Source of the DNA: an uncultured bacterium
Lineage (GTDB): Bacteria; Bacillota_I; Bacilli_A; RFN20; CAG-826
Assembly (NCBI GenBank): GCA_949296775.1
Contig: CASFQA010000002.1
Span: 284,305 to 348,304, forward strand
DNA: 64,000 nt
Direction of reading: 5' to 3'
Shown here: positions 51,889 to 59,333 of the stretch, one piece after another
How positions within the stretch are numbered: position 1 is the stretch's first letter
Layout: each line of letters begins with the position of its first letter
The notes under the pieces: generated by a model
Databases searched by the model: none
What the model saw: the letters and a program-made list of their open reading frames with translations, nothing else
What the model was told of the DNA's origin: nothing
Translations under genes and position numbers: made by a program

Positions 51889-53094
51889 ATGGGACACAAC
51901 GCTAGGCATATCCTCGTGGTCGGGGCCGGTTACGTCGGCTTATCCAACGCCTTGGTTTTATCGCGGCATAACCAAGTGACTTTAGCCGACATCGACCCCA
52001 ACAGGATAGCGTTATTAAAGCAAGGGCGTTCGCCGATCGAGGATAAGGACATCGCTGAGCGACTGCCCTCCGCCAACTTGTCCTTTGCTTCCATCGACCC
52101 AAATTTGTATAAGGCCAACGATATCGTCGTCATCGCCGTCCCGACCAATTACGACCCTTCCCTCCATCATTTCGATACCGTTAACGTCGATCGGGTCATC
52201 GAGGAGGCTATTTCCGCCAACTCCATGGCCAAGATCGTCATCAAGTCGACGGTCCCCGTCGGCTATACCTGTTCGAAAGCCGCCCAATATCCCAAGAGCC
52301 AGATCTATTTCTCCCCGGAGTTCTTGCGGGAGGGGAAGGCTTTATACGATAATCTGCATCCCTCGCGGATCATCGTCGGCCTCACTTCCAATGACCAAGG
52401 GCGATCATCCTTCGCCGCGGAGCTATTGGCTATGTTCAAATCCGGGTCGGATGAAGCCGATGTCCCCGGCTTCGTCATGGGGGCGAAGGAAGCCGAGGCG
52501 GTGAAGCTATTCGCCAATACCTATTTGGCTTTGCGGATCGCTTATTTCAACGAATTGGATTCTTTCGCCGAAAGCCAGTCGCTGAATAGCCGCCAGATCA
52601 TCGCCGGGGTGTCAGGGGATCCGCGGATCGGGGATTATTACAATAACCCATCGTTTGGCTATGGGGGCTATTGCCTGCCCAAGGACACCAAACAGCTTAA
52701 GGCCAATTTCGATGGCATCCCCAATGACCTCATCGGGGCCATCATCGCCTCCAACAACACCCGGAAGGATTTCATCGCCGAGCAGATCATGAAGAAGGTC
52801 AAAGGGATGGAGGATCCGCTTATCGGGGTATACCGGCTAACGATGAAAAGCCATTCCGATAATTTCCGCGAATCCTCAATCCTCGGGATCATCGAAAGGC
52901 TCCAGGAGAAGCAGGTTCGGCTCCTTATCTATGAGCCTTTGCTTAAGCGTGGCGAATTTCCCGGGGTTAAGGTGACTGACGACTTAAAAGAGTTTAAATC
53001 GGAATGCGATTTGGTCATCAGCAACCGAATGGACGCCGAATTGCAGGATATTGCCGATAAAGTCTATACCCGGGATTTGTATCGTAGGGATTGA
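51889..53094 (+). CDS. ugd: UDP-glucose 6-dehydrogenase-type nucleotide-sugar dehydrogenase
   Basis: A 401-residue dehydrogenase: GAGYVGLSNALVLSR NAD-binding loop near residue 11, KSTVPVGYT, YFSPEFLREGKA, ANTYLALRIAYFNELDSFAE, and the catalytic cysteine (Cys262) in GYGGYCLPKDTKQL. It oxidises a UDP-hexose (UDP-glucose in most relatives, UDP-ManNAc in some) to the uronic acid, giving an acidic donor for the capsule. It diverges from the CDF gene. An extended -10 (TGGGATAAT) ends 9 bases before the ATG, and AGGA in between may act as a weak ribosome site. Confidence 0.92.
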   Translation: MGHNARHILVVGAGYVGLSNALVLSRHNQVTLADIDPNRIALLKQGRSPIEDKDIAERLPSANLSFASIDPNLYKANDIVVIAVPTNYDPSLHHFDTVNVDRVIEEAISANSMAKIVIKSTVPVGYTCSKAAQYPKSQIYFSPEFLREGKALYDNLHPSRIIVGLTSNDQGRSSFAAELLAMFKSGSDEADVPGFVMGAKEAEAVKLFANTYLALRIAYFNELDSFAESQSLNSRQIIAGVSGDPRIGDYYNNPSFGYGGYCLPKDTKQLKANFDGIPNDLIGAIIASNNTRKDFIAEQIMKKVKGMEDPLIGVYRLTMKSHSDNFRESSILGIIERLQEKQVRLLIYEPLLKRGEFPGVKVTDDLKEFKSECDLVISNRMDAELQDIADKVYTRDLYRRD

Positions 53095-53640
53095 TTTTTC
53101 TGTGCATTGAGCCTTGTTTTGCGGGGCTTAAGATCAAACTAAGGATCTAACGCTTAATGACTGTGATTCGGGTTTGGGCTTTCTTATTGCCGATCGGCGA
53201 ACAAACTTATCGATTCTTTTGAAGCGGGATTGGCCTTAGGCAGGACCGTTAAATTAGCCCGTCGTTATCTTTATGCCCTTTACCTTATCGGGCGGGAAAA
53301 ACGGATTACGTCATCATAAAAGCCGTTAGTAACGGCATTTCAATCAAGACGTCGCCCTCATCGTCGAATAAGGTTAAAGTCATGAACGCAACGACATCGA
53401 CCGTGCAGAGAACGGGAAGATTCACCGCCGTTTAAATGGCTTTTCATGACCATATTGGCCTAGTCGGTCGGTTTCAGCTTAGGTGATTCACCAGTTCGGC
53501 GTTGAGGTGAGCTCCAATCGAATTTTCCCATAATCTTTCTTAGATCTCTTATGAAGAGGACAAAATCACCTATGATCCATGAAGTAGGGGTACATCTTTT
53601 TAGAACTGGTTCGCTGTTCGTATTGCTTGGGGTGTAGTGT

Positions 53641-53732
53641 GGATTTAGTCAAACGAAAAGGCTGGATTTAGTCAAATAAAAAGGCTGGATTTGGTCAAAT
53701 GAAAAGGCTGGATTTGGTCAAATGAAGCTACG
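53641..53732 (+). repeat. Four tandem 23-base repeats, core GGATTTRGTCAAA
   Basis: Copies begin at 53641, 53664, 53687 and 53710. The unit is GGATTTRGTCAAAYRAAAAG plus GCT; the fourth copy diverges after the core. The core ATTTGGTCAAAT is close to a palindrome, as in operators. The array ends about 40 bases before the AAA ATPase relic. Confidence 0.85.
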
Positions 53733-53772
53733 GATCTATCAAAATCAGGATCTATTATGATTACAGAAGATC

Positions 53773-53898
53773 ATGAAATGTATTAAACGAACCGCGGGCA
53801 ACGAGGCTGATATCCTATGTCAGGTTTTCGGTTGTGTTGATATTTTAGGACCAAAAGGTTGTAGTAAAACCCGGACCGCTTCAGAACTCGCAAGATAA
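53773..53898 (+). pseudogene. Relic of an AAA_14/DUF4143-type ATPase (N-terminal end)
   Basis: A 41-codon frame from ATG 53773 ends at TAA but contains FGCVDILGPKGCSKTRTASEL, which resembles the N-terminal segment FGAVLIEGPKWCGKTTTA of DUF4143-type ATPases. The P-loop is degenerate (GxxGCSKT). The frame continues beyond the stop only in broken pieces. The resemblance is by eye and moderate. Confidence 0.5.
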
Positions 53899-54357
53899 TT
53901 GTTGCCTTTGGCGGGTCCGTTTGTTCAGGCCGACGCATTCCAATCGCTTAAGGTAAGATGAGGCATAGAGGTCGGCGCCGTTATCGGCGTGGCAGTTCAC
54001 TTTTCATAACGACTAGATAAGCAGCAGAAATCAATTTGGCCTGGCTGTTCTTGTCGAATGGCCCGGTTAAACTAGTTTTGATCTTTTTTACATCCAATAG
54101 CCCTTTGTCCTATGTTACCCGTAACGATCATCTAACTCGGCGATGAAAGCCTCTTTTTATCGAACTTCTATAATTATCATCGTTTTCGCAATGTCGCAAA
54201 GTTCTCGTGGGGATTTCGATTCCGTCAGTTTAGATTTGCTTATCGTTTATCAAATTCATTAGTTTCATCGTACTTGCCCCTAATTGTTTAAAAAGGGGAC
54301 AAAATGATTTCTTATCCTATGCTAAGACGACAATGGTCATAAGTCGTGCTTATTCGG

Positions 54358-54419
54358 AGTGTAGTGAGTGTAGTTTATAGTGTAGTTGCAGTGTAGTATT
54401 GCTACACTGCAACTACACT
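54358..54419. repeat. AGTGTAG heptamer cluster with 18-bp perfect palindrome
   Basis: AGTGTAG occurs at 54358, 54367, 54379 and 54390, then as the inverse CTACACT at 54402 and 54413. Spacing is 9-12 bases. The last two direct and the two inverse copies form a perfect 18-bp stem (54379-54396 with 54402-54419) around the loop TATTG. No T-run follows, so it is not a standard terminator. Confidence 0.85.
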
Positions 54420-54571
54420 GGACCACTAAAAAGCCGCCTCCCATCGGATTTTTCATACTTAACAAATTCAGCGAGACCATAATTGCTAGGAATTTAACTA
54501 ACCAGTTAGAAAAAGGGGTCACGGTTTAAGACATGCCCGATTGATCATTCAGCTAGATGATGAACAGAAAG

Positions 54572-54599
54572 AAAACGACCAGGGGTTCCCGGTCGTTTT
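54572..54599 (-). terminator. Terminator of lipoprotein gene 54614, possibly bidirectional
   Basis: AAAACGACC / GGTCGTTTT stem with GC-rich interior and T-rich flanks on both strands, located just past the stop codon of the minus-strand lipoprotein gene. Confidence 0.75.
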
Positions 54600-54613
54600 C
54601 TTCGTTATGTCCC

Positions 54614-56182
54614 TTAATCTCCGTAAGTCACGTACATCGGCCATTGGACGAGGGTGAAGCGGCCTTCGATTTCGATGTAGGCGGCGTAGGCGTTGAAGGT
54701 GGCGTAGCTTTGGAAGTTGGTATTGGTGAGGGGGGTTCGGGACTCCTGGCTCTGGTTCGGGCCGGCATAGATCCCATAGGCGAAGGGCGACCCATCCGCA
54801 TCGTTATACATTACGAGCAGCCCATCGACCCCGAAGCTATAGGTGGTCAGGCTTTCGGCCGAGTATCCGTTATAGGCGTGGCGGGTCGGCTCGCCGAAAT
54901 CGATTGTGACGTAATAGACCTCGTCATCTATGGTCAGGTAGATGAGGTTTTGGGTTTTGGAGGCTTGCACGTAATCGGCGCGGGTTTGGTAAATTTCCTT
55001 CCCTTCGCAATCATAAAGGGTCAGCTCCTGCCCAGTGAAGTAATAGAAGCAATCGAGCGATTTCGAATAGGTGGCCGAAACCGGCAAGATGGTGATGGGT
55101 TCGAGTTTGTCGTTTAAGATGAGCTTCGACGATTTGTTGTAGTAATTGCCGGAATTCATTTTGACGAAGGAATTGATTTCGCTTGCGCTTATACCCCATT
55201 CCTTAATATCACCGTTTTTATCGATGATCACCGAATCGGCGTCCATCAAGGTCTTGTGGCCGTTGATCTCGCGGATGTCGATGGCGGCCAAAGAATATTC
55301 CCCGTCTTTGTCTTTGAGCAAAGTCGAATAGTTGGTGATCAAGTAGGGCAAATCAATCTCTTTGTATGTCCCTTTCAGGATATCGAGCGAGTAAGACTCG
55401 AGGGCGTATTTGACCCCGTTTTCGTAATAAGCGTAATTCTCGGCTTCCTCGGGCAGGGCGTAGGCTTTCTGGGCGATCAGTTGGCCTCCGACGGTAATGA
55501 CCTCATCGGCGGAGTAGATGGCGTTGGGCAGGCGGAAGGAGGCGATGATCTTGTTGTTTTCGTCAGCCACCATCCATAGATCGCCGCCAAGGTTCAGCTG
55601 GTAGTCCGGGAGGCCGAAGGCTTCTCCGTCGATGAAGCCGGCGAGGGTGTCTTTTCGCCGCCTTTCCCCCTCATAGGTTTTCTCCGGCTGGGCGGAGGTG
55701 TACCAATAGGCGATCTCATTGTCGGTCTCCCCGAATATCGAGAGGGTGTCGTCTTCGACGTAAAATGTCGGGTTGACCATTCCGTAATAGCTGGCGAGCT
55801 TGTTGCCGAAGCCATCGGTGACGGCGGTGTATTTACGGTCAAAGGTGATGAGGAGGAAGCCGGCGAGGGAATTGCCGTAAACGGCGTAGGAGTCGGCATC
55901 GATCTCGGTGGCGATTTCCTTATCGGCGACCAAGGAGTAGAAGCGATAGTCCCCGTTGACGTCGGAATAAACTTCCAAGCCCGAGGAGGAGTCGACCAAC
56001 ATGAATTCGCTCGTGTCGGAGAAAGGGGCGATGGTTTTCAAAGTCGGTTTGTTGTAGCTGACTTTGCTTTCTTCGAGGTTAGCATCGATGATGTCGCTTA
56101 GCCCTTTGCCATATCCTAGGGTAGCCTCGGAACAGCCGGCGAGGGCGAGGATGGGAAGGATGATCCAAACGGATTTTTTCAT
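54614..56182 (-). CDS. Lipoprotein of unknown function, possibly propeller-like
   Basis: A 522-residue protein with a lipoprotein signal (LALAGC, Cys17). The mature part has repeated strand patterns with Tyr/Gly-rich turns (SGLEVYSDVNGDYRFYSLV, VTDGFGNKLASYYG, VYYVTIDFG) about every 45-50 residues, which suggests a beta-propeller, but no family was recognised. No catalytic motif. A ribosome site (TGGAGG) precedes ATG 56182. It is a single-gene unit with its own terminator, and its 5' end lies about 180 bases from the TTGCTCTAA repeats of the divergent AlbA_2 gene. Confidence 0.75.
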   Translation of the reverse strand: MKKSVWIILPILALAGCSEATLGYGKGLSDIIDANLEESKVSYNKPTLKTIAPFSDTSEFMLVDSSSGLEVYSDVNGDYRFYSLVADKEIATEIDADSYAVYGNSLAGFLLITFDRKYTAVTDGFGNKLASYYGMVNPTFYVEDDTLSIFGETDNEIAYWYTSAQPEKTYEGERRRKDTLAGFIDGEAFGLPDYQLNLGGDLWMVADENNKIIASFRLPNAIYSADEVITVGGQLIAQKAYALPEEAENYAYYENGVKYALESYSLDILKGTYKEIDLPYLITNYSTLLKDKDGEYSLAAIDIREINGHKTLMDADSVIIDKNGDIKEWGISASEINSFVKMNSGNYYNKSSKLILNDKLEPITILPVSATYSKSLDCFYYFTGQELTLYDCEGKEIYQTRADYVQASKTQNLIYLTIDDEVYYVTIDFGEPTRHAYNGYSAESLTTYSFGVDGLLVMYNDADGSPFAYGIYAGPNQSQESRTPLTNTNFQSYATFNAYAAYIEIEGRFTLVQWPMYVTYGD

Positions 56183-56363
56183 GGGGATTGACCTCCATCA
56201 ATCAGTAGGTGCTTTTATTTTAAAGCAAATCATCCGCTTGTCTATACATGGGCAGTTCATTCCCCGGCCTCATCGTCAATAGGGTGCAAGAAAGAAATTG
56301 CCATGATTTAGGAAAAAGGGATTAACTGGCAGGCCTGTCGAGTTCCCAAATGCCGTTTGTTTG

Positions 56364-56464
56364 TTGCTCTAAATAGCCAAATAGTTGCTCTAATTTGCTC
56401 TAAGTTGCGTTATTCTAGTAAAAAGTTGCTCTAACTGAATTTTGCATTGATATTGTTGCTCTAA
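56364..56464 (+). repeat. TTGCTCTAA iterons upstream of the AlbA_2 gene
   Basis: Five exact copies of TTGCTCTAA begin at 56364, 56385, 56395, 56426 and 56456, with a degenerate copy (TTGCGTTAT) at 56405. Intervals are 21, 10, 10, 21 and 30 bases, all whole helical turns. The last copy ends 33 bases before ATG 56498. The copy at 56426 could serve as the -35 (TTGCTC, 17 bases, GATATT). Confidence 0.9.
56391..56434 (+). repeat. 44-bp exact direct repeat, left copy
   Basis: Identical over 44 bases to 58011-58054. It contains two TTGCTCTAA copies and the degenerate TTGCGTTAT. The flanking bases differ on both sides. Confidence 0.95.
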
Positions 56465-56497
56465 TCTGGTTTAATTTTGTTAAGAAGGTGGTTAACG

Positions 56498-57952
56498 ATG
56501 GAATCAGCAGAGTTGATTAAACTCGTCGAGCATATTCAGAAAATCCAAACCGAGACGCCCCGCATCGAGGTGAAGGCCGCGGAGGTTAGTTGTCCTACCC
56601 GGCTTTACGATACTTTATCGTCCTTTTCTAACCAAGATAGCGGCGGGGTGATTGTTTTTGGCCTCGACGAGCATAATGGTTTTTCGGTAGCTGGGGTTTA
56701 TGATCCAGCCGACCTCCAAAAGAAAGTTACGGGGCAATGCAATGAAATGCAGCCGCCTGTTCGACCGCTTTTTTCCTTCGCGGAGATTAACGGGAAGACC
56801 GTTGTATCCGCTGAGATCCCCGGGGTCGATTATTCGGAGCGTCCGGTTTTTTACCGAGGCGTCGGGCGGAATAAGGGGTCCTATATTCGCGTTGGGGATT
56901 CCGACGAGCACATGACTGAATTGGAAATCTACTCCTATATTAGTTTCGTTAAACATACCCATGACGATGCTCGGCCGGTCGCGAACGCTGATTTCTCGAT
57001 GCTCAAGGAGTCTTTGCTTGAAACTTTCCTAAATAGGGTCAAAACCGACCGTCCGAATTTAAGCAAAAACGTTTCTGACGAACAGATTTTCAAGTTGTAT
57101 TCAATTGATGTCGATGGTCATCCCAGCTTAGGAGCGTTATTGGCATTCGGGCTTTACCCCCAGTCGCTTTTCCCCCAACTTTGTCTTACCGCGGTAGTGG
57201 TTCCGGGGTTGCATATGGGCGATACCGGGGAATCGGGCGAACGTTTCGTGGACAACGAGAGAATAAATGGTTCGATTGGCGACATCGTCAAAGAAGCGGT
57301 TAACTTTGTTGCCAGAAACTGCCGAAGGATGACTATCATTGATGAAAAAGGAGAGCGCAACGATCGGCTTGAATACCCCCTTACGGCTATTCGGGAAGCG
57401 GTGCTCAACGCTTTGATTCATCGCGATTACAGCAGCTTCAGCGAAAATATTCCCGTAACATTGGAGATGTATAGAGATCGAATTGAGATTCGCAATCCCG
57501 GCGGTCTTTTCGGCCGATCCACCATCGAGGATTTGGGCACGACTAGGCCGCTAAGCCGCAACGCCATGCTAATTAATATGCTTGAGCCTATTTCCGTTTC
57601 CGAGAATCGGTATTCCGGCATCCCTACCATCCGAAAAGAGATAAAAGAGGCTGGTGGCAAACCTCCGGCATTCATTTCTCATAACGGCGAGTTTAAGGTG
57701 ATAATCTATAGCCCCATGGTTGCGAAAGCGGATGAGTCGGATGACCAACCCGATGATTTGGCAAAGCGATTCTACGATATATTGGAATTTTGCTTAACGC
57801 CACGAAGCCGTGAAGAATTGATGCAATTCACCCACTTCAGCCGTTATTATTTGATGGACAAAATCATCAACCCGTTGTTGGGAGCAGGTCTTTTGGCTAT
57901 GACTAGGCCTGATGCCCCTAAAAGCCGTTATCAAAAATATTACAAGGTTTAA
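56498..57952 (+). CDS. AlbA_2-HATPase_c_4 regulator/RecG-like protein
   Basis: A 484-residue protein. Start chosen at ATG 56498, 7 bases after AAGGTGG. The N-terminal AlbA_2 (Schlafen-type nucleic-acid-binding) domain reads RIEVKAAEV, DTLSSFSNQDSGGVIVFGLDE and later YIRVGDSDEHMTE. The middle carries the HATPase_c_4 segment AIREAVLNALIHRDYS with RIEIRNPGGLFG. The C-terminus looks like a winged helix (RSREELMQFTHFSRYYLMDKI, SRYQKYYKV). Such proteins are called RecG-like or transcriptional regulators, with unknown targets. Iterons on both sides, some able to act as -35 elements, suggest that it binds TTGCTCTAA and controls itself and the downstream gene. The same layout would fit a self-contained mobile or selfish unit. 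Confidence 0.88.
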   Translation: MESAELIKLVEHIQKIQTETPRIEVKAAEVSCPTRLYDTLSSFSNQDSGGVIVFGLDEHNGFSVAGVYDPADLQKKVTGQCNEMQPPVRPLFSFAEINGKTVVSAEIPGVDYSERPVFYRGVGRNKGSYIRVGDSDEHMTELEIYSYISFVKHTHDDARPVANADFSMLKESLLETFLNRVKTDRPNLSKNVSDEQIFKLYSIDVDGHPSLGALLAFGLYPQSLFPQLCLTAVVVPGLHMGDTGESGERFVDNERINGSIGDIVKEAVNFVARNCRRMTIIDEKGERNDRLEYPLTAIREAVLNALIHRDYSSFSENIPVTLEMYRDRIEIRNPGGLFGRSTIEDLGTTRPLSRNAMLINMLEPISVSENRYSGIPTIRKEIKEAGGKPPAFISHNGEFKVIIYSPMVAKADESDDQPDDLAKRFYDILEFCLTPRSREELMQFTHFSRYYLMDKIINPLLGAGLLAMTRPDAPKSRYQKYYKV

Positions 57953-58010
57953 CGATCTTCAAAAACATCGGCACAAACAGATGAGGTTGCCCCTTTATAT
58001 TTACTTGCTT

Positions 58011-58054
58011 TAATTTGCTCTAAGTTGCGTTATTCTAGTAAAAAGTTGCTCTAA
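58011..58054 (+). repeat. 44-bp exact direct repeat, right copy
   Basis: Identical to 56391-56434, 1,620 bases away, so the two copies bracket the AlbA_2 gene. Confidence 0.95.
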
Positions 58055-58095
58055 AACGGCAAACAGTTGCTCTAATTTGCTCTAATTTGCGTTAT
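58015..58095 (+). repeat. TTGCTCTAA iterons downstream of the AlbA_2 gene
   Basis: Exact copies begin at 58015, 58046, 58067 and 58077, with degenerate TTGCGTTAT copies at 58025 and 58087. Intervals are 10, 21, 21, 10 and 10 bases. The array ends 24 bases before the -10 box of gene 58132. Confidence 0.9.
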
Positions 58096-58118
58096 TCGCC
58101 TTTATTGGGATTGCCTCC

Positions 58119-58124
58119 TATAAT
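58119..58124 (+). promoter_or_regulatory. -10 box of leaderless gene 58132
   Basis: TATAAT, then 7 bases to ATG 58132. No ribosome site. The TTGCTCTAA array lies directly upstream, where a regulator could act. Confidence 0.6.
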
Positions 58125-58131
58125 TACTTCG

Positions 58132-59094
58132 ATGCCGAACTATACCGATTTCCGTGGCCACTTCCTCTCCTGCACATACGAACAGGGCCGTTTGAGGTTA
58201 TTCGATGACGATGAGTTGGCGGCCGACGTTCATCCCCGTTATCTCAAAAAGGTCGACTGCGTCCCCATCCCTCCTTTCCGGCTGGGGGATGAGCTTTACC
58301 TGTTTGATTACGATACAGGGATCGAGTCCATCGATCTAGTAAGTGGCGAAAGCCGCTTCAGCCCGCTTCGCGCAATCCAAGACATCCATCTTTGCAACGA
58401 ATCGTTGGGTTTTGTCTTTAAGCAGACCAAAGCCTTCCTTTTCGACTTCTCCAGACTAAGCATCGTCAAAGAGGTCAAAACATCGTATGACTGGTCGACT
58501 GGCGACGTCTGTTCCGGTTTAGCCATTTACGGTGGCGGGAAGCTGCGTTATATCCCCGACTCGGACATCGAGACGGCCCATCAGTTCAAGCTCCGGCTCA
58601 AAGGCCCTTGGCGTTGCTATGGCGACGAAATGGGCCATCTGACGATCATCGGTTATTTGCATGTCGATAAGCAGTGGCGCTTTGCCGAAATCAATCTTGA
58701 CCTTCATGACGATTCGCATTCATCGATCCTTTTGCCCTCGCCTTGGGGCGATTTCGCGACCCCCGGTTGGGTCGGTTGGTTTTTGAACACCGCCGATAGG
58801 TGTTCGATCAGCCGTCCGGAGTTGACTTACCCTGCGAAGACGATCCCCGACGCTTTCCACGCGTTCGTCTATCTTCTGCATAAATACAACGTCTTCGCCG
58901 CCTTCCGTTCGGTCGATGGGGCGGCTTTGAGGCAGGATTGCCCCGAGCCGATTCTCAAAGAATACGAGAGATTAATCGAGGCGTTCGAGACTTTCCCCGT
59001 CGGGTACTCGGATTATTCGGCTAGGGAAAAATCCATCGTGAGGCAGGGCGAACGTCTGAAACGACTGACGATCGGCTATCTGGCATTCCATTAA
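58132..59094 (+). CDS. Hypothetical protein
   Basis: A 320-residue soluble protein. Start chosen at ATG 58132 (MPNYTDFRGH), directly after the TATAAT box; the frame upstream runs through the repeat array. Strand-rich with many aromatic residues (ELYLFDYDTGIESIDLVSG, KAFLFDFSRLSIVKEV), possibly a small propeller in the first 200 residues, then a helical tail (EPILKEYERLIEAFETF). No family recognised. Its promoter region carries the same iterons as the AlbA_2 gene, so it is the best candidate for a regulated target of that protein. Confidence 0.65.
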   Translation: MPNYTDFRGHFLSCTYEQGRLRLFDDDELAADVHPRYLKKVDCVPIPPFRLGDELYLFDYDTGIESIDLVSGESRFSPLRAIQDIHLCNESLGFVFKQTKAFLFDFSRLSIVKEVKTSYDWSTGDVCSGLAIYGGGKLRYIPDSDIETAHQFKLRLKGPWRCYGDEMGHLTIIGYLHVDKQWRFAEINLDLHDDSHSSILLPSPWGDFATPGWVGWFLNTADRCSISRPELTYPAKTIPDAFHAFVYLLHKYNVFAAFRSVDGAALRQDCPEPILKEYERLIEAFETFPVGYSDYSAREKSIVRQGERLKRLTIGYLAFH

Positions 59095-59291
59095 CGCGCT
59101 TAGGGAAGTTGTTTTCTTCTAGGCGATCCGTATCCGAATGGCCTGGGTTAGTCGATTTCACCGCAAAAATCCGTTTATTCAGCCGAGTCGGGACTGAATG
59201 CCATTGATTTCCAAGCCCGCCGGAAAATCGGCGAAAGAGCGGTTATTGCCGGTTTCGCTTGCAATCCGCCGATTATCACCCATAATGAGCC

Positions 59292-59308
59292 GCTGCTTTA
59301 TAAGCAGC
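59292..59308. other. Small perfect hairpin before the metalloprotease array
   Basis: GCTGCTT TAT AAGCAGC, a 7-bp stem with a 3-base loop, 25 bases before the protease start codon. No T-run follows. It may be part of the 5' leader. Confidence 0.4.
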
Positions 59309-59333
59309 CATTTGTTGGAGTATGATTTTCCCG

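Larger units (their letters stand above)
53095..54556. other. Gene-poor region of about 1.46 kb with repeats and gene relics
   Basis: No intact gene found. Contents: four tandem copies of a 23-base repeat (53641-53732), a relic of an AAA ATPase start (53773-53898), and a cluster of AGTGTAG heptamers with an 18-bp perfect palindrome (54358-54419). Reading frames here are short and broken. It looks like a site of repeated gene gain and decay at the right edge of the capsule locus. Confidence 0.6.

Noticed and set aside
53641-53732. Coding repeat (heptad-like protein repeat)
   Set aside because: A 23-base unit shifts frame at each copy, so no repeated peptide results. An operator or DNA-level role is more likely.
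54379-54419. Rho-independent terminator
   Set aside because: The 18-bp stem is strong but has no T-run on either side, and no gene ends directly before it.
54557-55117. Plus-strand frame of 186 codons opposite the lipoprotein gene
   Set aside because: It is the antisense shadow of the minus-strand lipoprotein, which has a signal peptide, lipobox and ribosome site.
56364-58095. CRISPR array
   Set aside because: The repeat unit is only 9 bases, the intervals are 10-31 bases, and no cas genes are present. The spacing fits phased operators, not spacers.
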